A model generated the notes under the pieces. It was given only the letters and a program-made list of their open reading frames with translations. It had not been told where the DNA came from and made no database searches. A DNA stretch of 38,400 bases, taken from BD2-11 clade cluster bacterium bin43. Its GTDB lineage: Bacteria; Gemmatimonadota; Gemmatimonadetes; Longimicrobiales; Gaopeijiaceae. The stretch lies in the NCBI GenBank assembly GCA_002238605.1, contig MPMR01000035.1, positions 1 through 38,400 of the forward strand, given 5' to 3'. Each line of letters starts with the position of its first letter. The stretch's first letter is position 1. Shown here one piece after another: positions 26,107 to 34,280 of this stretch. Position numbers and translations under genes: made by a program.

Positions 26107-26574
26107 ATGCGCCGCACCGCAGCTCTTCTCGCCCTCGCGGCCCTGTCCTGGTCTCAGTTGGCCGCGCATCGTTGTGACATGGGTGCGCCCACGCCCATGC
26201 TCGAGGCCGGCCCGCGCACGATCGCTTCGGCGCACCCGGCCAGCGACCCCGCGCACGACGCCGGCGACCCCGGCCGCCCCGCGAGCAGCCCCGCGCACCA
26301 TGGCTCGGCTCCCCAGCCCGCCCCGGCGCCCCCCGGGCACCACCATCTCTCCACCGAGGAGGCGCCGGCGACCCCGCACGGCGAGCACCACGGCGAAAGC
26401 GGCGGGTGCCTGATGATCCTCGCGGCCTGCGGGGCCGCCTCCGCGCGCACTGCGCAGACGACCATCCTGGCTCGCTTCCCGGGCGTCTCCGTCCGGGCGA
26501 ATCTCTACATCGCGCCCATCCCCGCCGCGGTCTCAATGGGCATCGAGACACCCCCGCCTCGCTTCCTCGCCTGA
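26107..26574 (+). CDS. Small secreted His-rich protein
   Basis: A 155-residue protein starting MRRTAALLALAALSWSQLA, a signal peptide. The middle is Pro/Ala/His-rich with clustered histidines (PAHHGS, PGHHHLS, HGEHHGES) and a few Met and Cys residues, so it could bind metal ions in the periplasm. No family is recognised. The frame opens at 26068, but the ATG at 26107 starts the signal peptide directly. It lies about 200 bases before the Cu/Ag efflux operon on the same strand, as small metal-binding or metal-sensing proteins often do; a role in copper or silver handling is inferred from position and composition. Confidence 0.65.
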   Translation: MRRTAALLALAALSWSQLAAHRCDMGAPTPMLEAGPRTIASAHPASDPAHDAGDPGRPASSPAHHGSAPQPAPAPPGHHHLSTEEAPATPHGEHHGESGGCLMILAACGAASARTAQTTILARFPGVSVRANLYIAPIPAAVSMGIETPPPRFLA

Positions 26575-26629
26575 CCGTCCGCGCTCCGTTCGGGGCGCAA
26601 CCCGTGCAGGCCGCCTGACTCGCGCAAGC

Positions 26630-26711
26630 GCCTCCATGCCTGGAGGCAGCCTTTCCCGCAGTCGGTCGCAGGCCCGTCCCGCGTAGCACACAGTCCCGCT
26701 CGCTTCGGGAC
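26630..26711 (+). promoter_or_regulatory. Two stem-loops upstream of the efflux operon
   Basis: GCCTCCA (26630-26636) and TGGAGGC (26641-26647) form a perfect seven-pair hairpin with a TGCC loop, followed by a weak pyrimidine stretch. GTCCCG (26693-26698) and CGGGAC (26706-26711) form a second one with a seven-base loop. They lie in the 201-base gap between the His-rich protein gene and the outer-membrane channel gene. The first may end upstream transcription. No known riboswitch consensus was recognised. Confidence 0.35.
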
Positions 26712-26775
26712 CGTAGCCTCGCATCCCGGGCCAGCCCCTCACGGGACCTGTCGACATCCTGATGGCGAGGTGCAC

Positions 26776-28119
26776 ATGTCTATCAAGCGGATCCTGGCGG
26801 TTGCGCTGGCAATCGCGGTCTCGGATCCCCTGGGCCCGTCCGGCGCCACGGCGCAGTCGCCGGCCCATGCGAACAACGGCGATCCAGTGCTGGCCGCGCT
26901 CATCGCGGAGGCGCTGGAGGGCAACCCCCGCGTACGCGGAGCGCTGTCGGAAGTGCAGGCCGCGCGTGCCCGCGTCCCGCAGGCGGCGGCCCTCCCGAAT
27001 CCGATGGTTGCCTTCACCCAGCACCTGCGGGGCCCCCAGACCCGGGTCGGGCCGCAGACGTCGGGCGTTTCGCTCAGCCAGGCATTCCCCTGGTTCGGGA
27101 CGCTGTCCGACCGCAGGGACATCGCCGAGGCCGAAGCCGAGAATCGCAGCGAGGCATACCGGGAGCAGAGGGCCGAAGTCGTGCGGCAGGTCAAACTGGC
27201 CTACTACGACCTCGCGTATCTGGATGAAGCCCTCCGCATCACCGGCGAAGAGGAACAGCTCCTCCTCCACTACGAGGCGCTCGCCCGGGCCCGCTACTCG
27301 CAGGGCTTCGGGCAGCAGCAGGCCGTGCTCAAGCTCCAGGCGGAAGTCACGCGCGTCCTGAGCCGGCGGCGGGAACTCCTGCAGCAGCGGACCGACTTCG
27401 AAGCCGGGCTCAACATCCTCGCGAATCGGCCGGTGGATGCTCCCATCCCGACGATCGAGATCGGGGAACGCCCGGCGGCCAGCGTTGATGATGAGCAACT
27501 GCGGGCGGCCGGGCTCGGCGCCAGGCCGGAGGTGAGGTCGGCCCGGCTGCGGATCGAGAGCAACGAGCGGGCCATGCGCCTGGCTGGTCGCCGGTACCGG
27601 CCCGACTTCTCCATCGGCCTCGCCTGGGGCAGCGTCCTCGACCGGCGCGACGACCCGGGCCGCAGCGATCCCCCGCCGGACAACGGGCGCGACACCTACA
27701 GCCTGACCCTGGGGGCGAGCATTCCCGTCTTCAGGTCGAGCTACGACGCGGGCATGCGCGAGGCCGCCGCGCGCCTCTCCGCCGCCGAGGAAGGATACCG
27801 CGACGCGGTCAACGAGGTGGCCTTCGCCGTCCGCTCGACCGCGTTCCGCCTGACCACCATCGAGGGACAGCTGGCCCTCTTCGAACGCGCGCTGCTCCCG
27901 CAGGCGGAGCAGGCCCTGCGCGCCACCGAGGAGGCGTATTCGGCCGGCGTCACGGGCGTGCTGGAGTTGCTGGACAGCGAGTCCGTCCTGCTGGACGTCC
28001 GCCTCGGCCTCGCGCGCATGCGGGCCGACTACATGAAGGCGCTGGCCGACATGGAACGAGCCATCGGCTCGCCCTTTCCGGAGGAGGGAGCGTCATCTCC
28101 GGGGGAGGAGGGATCATGA
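26776..28119 (+). CDS. TolC-like outer-membrane channel of metal efflux pump
   Basis: A 447-residue outer-membrane efflux protein (CusC/CzcC class). It has a signal peptide (AVALAIAVSDPLGPSGATAQ) without a lipobox, and two helical coiled-coil repeats typical of the family: ALIAEALEGNPRVRGAL to NPMVAFTQ in the first half, and VRSARLRIESNERAMRLAGRRYRPDFSIGL in the second, ending in RADYMKALADMERAIG. The trimer would form the exit duct for the inner-membrane pump. I choose the ATG at 26776 with GCGAGG before it; a GTG six bases earlier is possible. The stop overlaps the adaptor gene start by four bases (ATGA). Confidence 0.88.
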   Translation: MSIKRILAVALAIAVSDPLGPSGATAQSPAHANNGDPVLAALIAEALEGNPRVRGALSEVQAARARVPQAAALPNPMVAFTQHLRGPQTRVGPQTSGVSLSQAFPWFGTLSDRRDIAEAEAENRSEAYREQRAEVVRQVKLAYYDLAYLDEALRITGEEEQLLLHYEALARARYSQGFGQQQAVLKLQAEVTRVLSRRRELLQQRTDFEAGLNILANRPVDAPIPTIEIGERPAASVDDEQLRAAGLGARPEVRSARLRIESNERAMRLAGRRYRPDFSIGLAWGSVLDRRDDPGRSDPPPDNGRDTYSLTLGASIPVFRSSYDAGMREAAARLSAAEEGYRDAVNEVAFAVRSTAFRLTTIEGQLALFERALLPQAEQALRATEEAYSAGVTGVLELLDSESVLLDVRLGLARMRADYMKALADMERAIGSPFPEEGASSPGEEGS

Positions 28120-29579
28120 GGAGCACGAAGAGACTTCAATTCGCGGCAATCGTGGCGCTTGGCGTGGTGATCGGCGCGGGCGGGGCGCTGCTGTTGACGC
28201 GCATCCTGCCGGGCGAGCCAATGACCGGGGCACCGCCCGGAGCCGGAGAGAGCGGGGACCACGCATCCCATGGAGAAGCCGGAGCGGTCGGCGCCGATGC
28301 GGCGATGGCCGGGGGCGTGGCTGATCGCCGGATCCTCTACTGGCGGGCGCCCATGGATCCCAACTACACATCCGACCAACCGGGAAAGTCGCCCATGGGG
28401 ATGGATCTGGTTCCGGTCTACGCGGACGAAGGCCTTGCGGACGGCCAGGTCCGGGTGAGCTCGAGCTTTCTGCAGAACTTCGCCGTGCGCACGGCCGGCG
28501 TGCAGCGCGGCTCGCTCCCCGTCTTCATCCGCACGGTCGGCATCCTGGCGCACAACGAGGAGCGGGTGGTCTCGGTCCAGACCAAGTACGCGGGCTGGAT
28601 CGAGCAGGCCAGCGTCAACAACGTGGGCGAGACGGTCGAAAGGGGCGACGTCCTCTTCGAGATCTACAGCCCGGAGCTGGTCACGACCCAGCGCGAGTTC
28701 ATCGGCGCGATGGACTACCTCCGGCGCCTCCGGGACAGCGGGGCCTACGCGGAGGCGATCGAGCGCGCGCAGTCCCTCCTGGAGGCGACCCGGGAGCGCC
28801 TGCTCTACTGGGACATGACCGAGGCGCAGATCGACGAACTGGCCGAATCGGGGACGGTGGCGCGCACGGTCCGGGTCTTTTCGCCCGCCACCGGCTTCAT
28901 CGTCGAGAAGATGGGCGACTCGATGGAGGGGCTGCGGATCGAGCCCGGGATGACGGTCCTGAAGATCGCCGATCACTCAACCCTCTGGGCCGAGACCGAG
29001 TTCTACGAGGACGATCTGAGGCATGTGGGGGAGGGCGAGGCCGTGGAGATCGAGGCGGACGCGTTCCCGGGCCGGCAATGGGACGGGCGCATCCTCTTCT
29101 TTCGTCCGGCTGTGAACTCGCAGACCAGGACGCTCACGGCGTTCGTGGAGGTGGCCAACGCCGACCTGCGGCTCCGACCCGGGATGTACGTCGACGTGAC
29201 CGCGCGGGCCACCGGCGCGTCCGACGCCGTGATGGTGGCGTCCGAGGCGGTGCTGCACAGCGGCACGCGCGCGGTGGTGATCGTGGCCAGGGGCGGGGGC
29301 GTGTTCGAGCCGCGCGAGGTCCTGCTGGGAACCGAGAGCGAGGGGATGCAGGAGGTGACGGCCGGGCTGGCCCCGGGAGAGCAGGTTCTGGTCTCGTCCC
29401 AGTTCCTCATCGACGCCGACGCCAACCTCAAGGCCGCCATCTCCCAGCTGTTGAGCGGGGCGGAGTCCGGGGCGGACGGCGAGATGCCGCACGGGGAAAT
29501 GCCGGGCGCGCAGGGCCCCCCGCCGGGCGAGTCCGGGGCGATGCCCGCCGCAGCCTCCGGCACCCGCCCCCCGCGCTGA
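28116..29579 (+). CDS. cusB: CusB-like periplasmic adaptor of RND metal pump
   Basis: A 487-residue membrane-fusion protein. After an N-terminal membrane anchor (IVALGVVIGAGGALLLTRI) and a His/Met-containing linker comes a heavy-metal-binding module (ILYWRAPMDPNYTSDQPGKS, then PMGMDLVPVY). Next are the barrel-sandwich/lipoyl halves (RVVSVQTKYAGWIEQ, and VFSPATGFIVEK), a helical hairpin between them, and the beta-barrel and membrane-proximal domains (VEIEADAFPGRQWDGRI, GMYVDVTARATGA). The module's cysteines, common in zinc-type relatives, are absent and methionines are present, fitting Cu(I)/Ag(I). The tail is Met/His/Pro-rich (GEMPHGEMPGAQG) and may also bind metal. It is coupled to the channel gene and lies 12 bases before the pump gene. 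Confidence 0.88.
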   Translation: MRSTKRLQFAAIVALGVVIGAGGALLLTRILPGEPMTGAPPGAGESGDHASHGEAGAVGADAAMAGGVADRRILYWRAPMDPNYTSDQPGKSPMGMDLVPVYADEGLADGQVRVSSSFLQNFAVRTAGVQRGSLPVFIRTVGILAHNEERVVSVQTKYAGWIEQASVNNVGETVERGDVLFEIYSPELVTTQREFIGAMDYLRRLRDSGAYAEAIERAQSLLEATRERLLYWDMTEAQIDELAESGTVARTVRVFSPATGFIVEKMGDSMEGLRIEPGMTVLKIADHSTLWAETEFYEDDLRHVGEGEAVEIEADAFPGRQWDGRILFFRPAVNSQTRTLTAFVEVANADLRLRPGMYVDVTARATGASDAVMVASEAVLHSGTRAVVIVARGGGVFEPREVLLGTESEGMQEVTAGLAPGEQVLVSSQFLIDADANLKAAISQLLSGAESGADGEMPHGEMPGAQGPPPGESGAMPAAASGTRPPR

Positions 29580-29591
29580 CGGAGACCGGCC

Positions 29592-32500
29592 ATGTTCGCG
29601 CGCATCATCGACGGCTCCATCAGAAACCGGCCCCTGATTCTCGTCGGCGCCCTCGCCGTCGTGGTCGCGGGCATCTTCTCGCTGTCCCGCACGCCCATCG
29701 ATGCGATCCCGGATCTCTCCGACGTCCAGGTCATCATCCAGACGGATTATCCGGGCCAGGCGCCGCGCATCGTCGAGGACCAGGTCACCTACCCCGTCGC
29801 CACCCAGATGCTGGCGGCGCCGTTCGCGCAGGTGGTGCGCGGGTACTCGTTCTTCGGGGTGTCGTTCGTCTACGTCATCTTCGAGGACGGAACCGACCTC
29901 TACTGGGCCAGAAGCCGGGTCCTTGAGTACCTGAACGCCCTTTCCGGGCAACTGCCGGCGGGCGTCACGCCCCGGCTCGGACCCGATGCTACCGGCGTCG
30001 GCTGGGCCTTCGTCTACGCGCTCAGATCCGACCGTCACGACCTCGGGGAGCTGCGCGCGATCCAGGACTGGTTCCTCAAGTATGAACTGACCGCGGTGCC
30101 CGGGGTCTCGGAGGTGGCCAGCGTGGGCGGCTTCGTGCGCCAGTACCAGATCACGGTCGATCCGAATCGCCTGCGCGCATACGATCTGTCCATCTCCGCC
30201 ATCCGCACCGCCATCCAGGAGAGCAACAGCGATGTCGGGGGCGGCCTCATCGAGGTCGCCGAGCGGGAGTTCATGATCCGGGGTCTCGGCTACATCCGGT
30301 CGGTGGACGACATTCGCCGGATCGGCCTCGGCGTGAGCGCGGACGGGACACCGATCCTGCTCGAGGACGTGGCGCGCGTGAGCCTGGGGCCGGAGGGACG
30401 CCGCGGGCTCGCCGAGTGGAACGGGGAGGGGGAGACGGTCGCCGGCATCGTCGTGGTGCGCTCCGGCGCCGACACGCGGCGGGTGATCCGCGACGTGAAG
30501 GACAAGCTGGCGGAGGTGACGCCGGGCCTGCCGGAGGGCGTCGAGATCGAAGTGGCCTACGACCGCAGCGCGCTGATCGACCGGGCGGTCGGAAGCATCC
30601 GCATGAGCCTCGCGCAGCAACTCGTGATCGTGGGCCTGGTGTGCCTGCTGTTCCTCTTCCACCTGCGCAGCGGGCTCGTGGCCGTGATCGCGCTCCCCGT
30701 CGGGATTCTGATGGCCCTGATCGTGGTGCGCATGCAGGGGCTGACGCTCAACATCATGTCCCTGGGGGGGATCGCCGTCGCGATCGGGACGATGGTCGAC
30801 GCCGGGATCGTGATGGTCGAGAACGCCCACCGGCGCCTTGCCCAGGACGGCGGCCGAAAGCCGCACTGGGAGATTGTCGCCTCCGCGGCGCGGGAAGTGG
30901 GCCCGTCGCTCTTCCTGGCGCTGCTGGTGATCACCGTTTCGTTCATGCCGGTCTTCACCCTCGAGGCGCAGGAGGGGCGGCTGTTCAAGCCCCTTGCGTT
31001 CACCAAGACCTATGCGATGGCGGCCGCGGCGCTCCTGTCGGTGACGCTGGTTCCGGTGCTGGTGGGCTACTGGGTGCGAGGGAAGATCCGCCCGCCGACG
31101 CGCACCCCGCTGGGCAGGTTCCTGGCCCGGGCGTATTGGCCGGTGCTCTCGCTTGCTCTGCGGTTTCGGGCGTGGGTGCTCGCCGCCGCGCTTCTGGGGC
31201 TGGCGGCGACCGCCGTGCCGCTGTCTCGGCTGGGATCGGAGTTCATGCCCCCGCTCTGGGAGGGCGACCTCCTCTACATGCCCACGACGCTCCCCGGGGT
31301 CTCGATCACCGAGGCGCGCGAGATCCTGCAGCAGACCGACCGGATCATCTACACCTTCCCCGAGGTCCAGCACGTGTTCGGCAAGGTCGGACGGGCGGAA
31401 ACGGCGACCGATCCCGCGCCCCTGTCCATGATCGAAACCACCATCGCCCTCAAGCCGCGCGACCAGTGGCGGTCGGGGATGACGCCCGAGCGCCTCATCG
31501 AGGAACTCGACGCCGCCCTGCGGATTCCGGGGCTGACCAACGCCTGGACCATGCCCATCCGGAGCCGGATCGACATGCTGTCGACCGGAATCCGCACGCC
31601 CGTGGGCGTCAAGATCGCCGGTCCCGATCTGGCGGAGCTGGAGAGGCTGGGGCGCGAGATCGAGGAGGTTCTGCGCGGCGTTCCCGGTACCGCCAGCGTG
31701 TACGCGGACCGGGTGATGGGCGGCAACTATCTCGACTTCGACATAGACCGCGAGGCGATTGCCCGGCACGGACTCACCGTGAGGGACGTGCAGGAGGTGA
31801 TCCGGACGGCGATCGGCGGGATGAACGTCACGACCACGGTGGAAGGTCTCACGCGCCATCCGGTCAACCTGCGCTACAGCCGCGAACTGCGGGACGATCT
31901 GCCCGCGCTGCGCGCCGTCCTGGTGACGACGCCCCAGGGCCACCAGGTGCCGCTGGGACAGCTGGCCGGAATGGAGTACGTGGTGGGTCCGCCGAGCATC
32001 AAGAGCGAGGGCGCGAAGCCCAACGCCTGGGTGTACGTCGATCTGCGCGACGTGGACATGGGCGGATACGTGGAGTCCGCGCGGGAGGCGGTCGCGGCCG
32101 GGGTCGTGCTGCCCCCGGGATACACGATCGCGTGGAGCGGGCAGTACGAGTACCTCGAGCGCGCCGAGCGGCGTCTCATGTACGTGGTGCCGATGACCCT
32201 CCTCCTGATCTTCGTCCTGATCTACCTGGCCAACAGGTCCGTGACGGAGACCTGCCTCGTCCTGCTGGGCGTTCCGTTCGCGGTCGCCGGGTCGTTCTGG
32301 CTGCTGCAGGTGCTGAACTACGACCTCAGCATCGCCGTCTGGATCGGGATCATCGCGCTGGCGGGCCTCTATGCCGAGACCGCGATCGTGTTTCTGCTCT
32401 ACCTGAACCTCTCGCTGCGCGACTACCGCGACCGCGGACTGCTGACCGATCGCGCGGCGCTTGCGCAGGCGATTCGGGCCGGGTCGATCAAGCGCGTGCG

Positions 32501-32723
32501 GCCGATCATGATGACCATCGCAACCGATGTGATCGGGCTGATGCCGATCATGTGGAGCGCGGGCGCGGGCGCGGACGTGATGAAGCGGATCGCGGCGCCC
32601 CTGGTCGGAGGAGTCGTGACGTCGGGCGCCGTGGTGCTCCTGCTCTTCCCGGTGGTCTACTACCTGTGGAAGGCGCGCGGGCTGCCGGAGGCACCGGGAT
32701 CGACGCTCTCGCTGTCCGGCTGA
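29592..32723 (+). CDS. cusA: CusA-type Cu(I)/Ag(I) RND efflux pump
   Basis: A 1043-residue inner-membrane RND transporter, which uses the proton gradient to drive metal export. The start MFARIIDGSIRNRPLIL, the TM4 motif AIGTMVDAGIVMVENAH with the proton-relay Asp, and the MWSAGAGADVMKRIAAP end segment are all of the heavy-metal (HME) subclass. The periplasmic site keeps three methionines at 563 (LLYMPT), 613 (LSMIETT) and 662 (RIDMLST). Their spacing (50 and 49 residues) is the same as the E. coli CusA triad Met573/Met623/Met672, so copper/silver is favoured over Zn/Co/Cd. GGAG (29581-29584) precedes the ATG. It is the last gene of the three-gene pump operon; no sensor kinase or regulator gene lies within this window. 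Confidence 0.93.
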   Translation: MFARIIDGSIRNRPLILVGALAVVVAGIFSLSRTPIDAIPDLSDVQVIIQTDYPGQAPRIVEDQVTYPVATQMLAAPFAQVVRGYSFFGVSFVYVIFEDGTDLYWARSRVLEYLNALSGQLPAGVTPRLGPDATGVGWAFVYALRSDRHDLGELRAIQDWFLKYELTAVPGVSEVASVGGFVRQYQITVDPNRLRAYDLSISAIRTAIQESNSDVGGGLIEVAEREFMIRGLGYIRSVDDIRRIGLGVSADGTPILLEDVARVSLGPEGRRGLAEWNGEGETVAGIVVVRSGADTRRVIRDVKDKLAEVTPGLPEGVEIEVAYDRSALIDRAVGSIRMSLAQQLVIVGLVCLLFLFHLRSGLVAVIALPVGILMALIVVRMQGLTLNIMSLGGIAVAIGTMVDAGIVMVENAHRRLAQDGGRKPHWEIVASAAREVGPSLFLALLVITVSFMPVFTLEAQEGRLFKPLAFTKTYAMAAAALLSVTLVPVLVGYWVRGKIRPPTRTPLGRFLARAYWPVLSLALRFRAWVLAAALLGLAATAVPLSRLGSEFMPPLWEGDLLYMPTTLPGVSITEAREILQQTDRIIYTFPEVQHVFGKVGRAETATDPAPLSMIETTIALKPRDQWRSGMTPERLIEELDAALRIPGLTNAWTMPIRSRIDMLSTGIRTPVGVKIAGPDLAELERLGREIEEVLRGVPGTASVYADRVMGGNYLDFDIDREAIARHGLTVRDVQEVIRTAIGGMNVTTTVEGLTRHPVNLRYSRELRDDLPALRAVLVTTPQGHQVPLGQLAGMEYVVGPPSIKSEGAKPNAWVYVDLRDVDMGGYVESAREAVAAGVVLPPGYTIAWSGQYEYLERAERRLMYVVPMTLLLIFVLIYLANRSVTETCLVLLGVPFAVAGSFWLLQVLNYDLSIAVWIGIIALAGLYAETAIVFLLYLNLSLRDYRDRGLLTDRAALAQAIRAGSIKRVRPIMMTIATDVIGLMPIMWSAGAGADVMKRIAAPLVGGVVTSGAVVLLLFPVVYYLWKARGLPEAPGSTLSLSG

Positions 32724-32790
32724 GTGATATCATCGCAGTGCACCAAGTGATACTACACGCAAGCGAAGGCTGCACGCGGGGCGGTTGAAC
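32720..32790 (+). repeat. Partial copy of the MscS-gene linker sequence
   Basis: Directly over the cusA stop lies CTGAGTGATATCA (32720-32732) and, 16 bases on, TGATACTA (32749-32756). The same blocks at the same spacing occur at 33330-33342 and 33359-33366 inside the MscS-family gene. Translated, the two copies read LSDIIAVHQVIL and LSDITAAQQLIL. It may be a remnant of a duplicated gene part or a shared sequence signal. Confidence 0.45.
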
Positions 32791-32864
32791 GCCGGGGGTA
32801 GGCGCGCGGCGGGCGCGCGGGTAATGTAGAGTTGCCGCAAACCTACCCGAGAACCCGCCGACAA

Positions 32865-34280
32865 ATGGCCGTACGAGACACGAACAGCGACGCCGCCAGG
32901 CTCGTCTCGCGCGTTGCGGGCGGGATCATGCTCCTGATGGCGGCCGCGGCGTGCGGCGACCCTGCGCCGATGGACTCGGACCCCGGGACCGTGGTGATTA
33001 CCGGGGCGGAACAGCCGGCTGCCTCCGGCACCGCGGTGGACGCGGAGGTCCAACAGCAGGCCGATCCGGGCGCGGAACTCGCTGCGGGCCCCGGACCCGA
33101 GGCGGATGTGCCGGCTGGCGCTCAGCCGCAGGCCGGTGCCGATCAGCAGGCCGGCGCCGATCAGCAGGCCGGTGCCGATCAGCAGGCCGGTGTCCCACTG
33201 CAGGCCGGCGCCTCACTGCAGGCCGGCGCCCCTTCGCAGGCTCTACCATCCCAGGCGGCCCTCGACTCGCTCGCCGCGCAGCAGCAGGCTCTGCCATCCC
33301 AGGCGACCTTCGACTCACTCGCCGCCCAGCTGAGTGATATCACTGCGGCACAGCAGCTGATACTATCCCGTCTGGAGGCGATGGAGCAGGGCGGTCCGGC
33401 GGCCACGGCTCAGACCGACACCTCCGGCGCGGCCCTCGATCTGGAGGGCGCGACCGAGGAGGTCCGGAGTCTCGGGGTCGGCATCTTCTGGTCGCTGGTC
33501 GTCATCGTCGTCTTTCACTTCCTGATCCGGGCGCTGGGATGGGTCCTGGAGACGCTGGCCGAACGGAGCGTCAAGCGCCGCCTCTCGATCAAGTGGCTCA
33601 TCCCCATCACCCGCATGGCGCTGTGGGGGATCGCGGCCTACCTCATCCTGCGCACCGTGTTCCGGGTCGACGCCCAGGGGCTCCTCGCGGCGAGCGCGGC
33701 GCTGGGCCTGGCGCTCGGCATCGCGGCGCAGGACCTGCTGAAGAACGTGTTCGGGGGCCTGATCGTGGTCTTCGACCAGCCCTTCCAGGTAGGCGACAAG
33801 ATCTCGGTGGGGGGCACTTACGGCGAGGTTGTGTCAATCGGCCTCAGGTCGACGCGCATCGTGACCGCCGACGACAACCTGGTGACCGTGCCCAACTCGC
33901 AGGTCGTGGAGGAGCAGGTCGCCAACGCCAACGCCGGGCAGCTGAACTGCCAGGTCGTGACCGATCTCTACCTGCCCGGCCGCGTGGACGAGCGCAGGGC
34001 CAGGGAGATCGCCTTCGAGGCGGCGGTGACTTCCCGGTACGTCTTCCTGAACAAACCCATCGTGGTGCTCGTCGGAGACGAGTTCCGCACCACCTTCGTG
34101 ACCCGCGTGAGGGTGAAGGCCTACGTGCTGGATCCCCGCTTCGAGTTCCTGATGCAGAGCGACATCACCGAGCGCGCCCGCGATGGTTTCCGCGCCGCGG
34201 GTCTCATGCCGGAACGCGACTGGTATCCGATGGTCGAACCCCCGGAGGCGTCCACCCCGGGTGAGCGGAGCGCGCGATGA
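32865..34280 (+). CDS. MscS-family mechanosensitive channel with lipobox
   Basis: A 471-residue protein. The N-terminus has a signal-like segment ending in MAAAACGD, a lipobox-like site at Cys30, and then about 170 residues of low-complexity, Gln/Ala-rich repeats. From about residue 205 come the membrane segments (FWSLVVIVVFHFLIRAL, MALWGIAAYLILRTVF) and the pore helix and MscS domain (LLAASAALGLALGIAAQDLLKNVFGGL, QPFQVGDKISVGGTYGEV, LVTVPNSQVVEEQVAN). MscS channels open under membrane tension to release solutes. I chose the ATG at 32865 over an open start at 32832. It lies 141 bases after cusA. Its stop overlaps the ATPase-like gene by four bases (ATGA), implying a joint function. A lipidated, extracytoplasmic N-terminal arm on an MscS channel is unusual. 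Confidence 0.88.
   Translation: MAVRDTNSDAARLVSRVAGGIMLLMAAAACGDPAPMDSDPGTVVITGAEQPAASGTAVDAEVQQQADPGAELAAGPGPEADVPAGAQPQAGADQQAGADQQAGADQQAGVPLQAGASLQAGAPSQALPSQAALDSLAAQQQALPSQATFDSLAAQLSDITAAQQLILSRLEAMEQGGPAATAQTDTSGAALDLEGATEEVRSLGVGIFWSLVVIVVFHFLIRALGWVLETLAERSVKRRLSIKWLIPITRMALWGIAAYLILRTVFRVDAQGLLAASAALGLALGIAAQDLLKNVFGGLIVVFDQPFQVGDKISVGGTYGEVVSIGLRSTRIVTADDNLVTVPNSQVVEEQVANANAGQLNCQVVTDLYLPGRVDERRAREIAFEAAVTSRYVFLNKPIVVLVGDEFRTTFVTRVRVKAYVLDPRFEFLMQSDITERARDGFRAAGLMPERDWYPMVEPPEASTPGERSAR
33128..33235 (+). repeat. 18-base tandem repeat, six copies
   Basis: Six in-frame units start at 33128, 33146, 33164, 33182, 33200 and 33218, each opening GCAGGCCGG. The first three units read GCAGGCCGG(T/C)GCCGATCA. 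They encode QAGADQ-like hexapeptides in the extracytoplasmic arm of the MscS-family protein. The unit length keeps the frame, so copy number may vary between strains without breaking the gene. Confidence 0.85.
33237..33332 (+). repeat. 48-base tandem repeat, two copies
   Basis: The units 33237-33284 and 33285-33332 differ at only a few bases and encode QALPSQAALDSLAAQQ and QALPSQATFDSLAAQL. They follow the 18-base repeats in the same linker and look helical, possibly a short coiled-coil spacer. Confidence 0.85.

Noticed and set aside
26581-26775. A possible riboswitch upstream of the efflux operon
   Set aside because: Two simple hairpins are present, but no conserved core of a known metal, cobalamin or TPP riboswitch could be recognised.
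28977-31943. A 988-codon minus-strand open frame opposite the cusB/cusA genes
   Set aside because: It is low-complexity, with no recognisable domain, and antisense to a well-supported RND pump.
30416-32788. A long plus-strand frame inside cusA, open past its stop
   Set aside because: It is an Arg/Gly-rich shadow of cusA. Only its last codons are of interest, because of the sequence block shared with the MscS gene.
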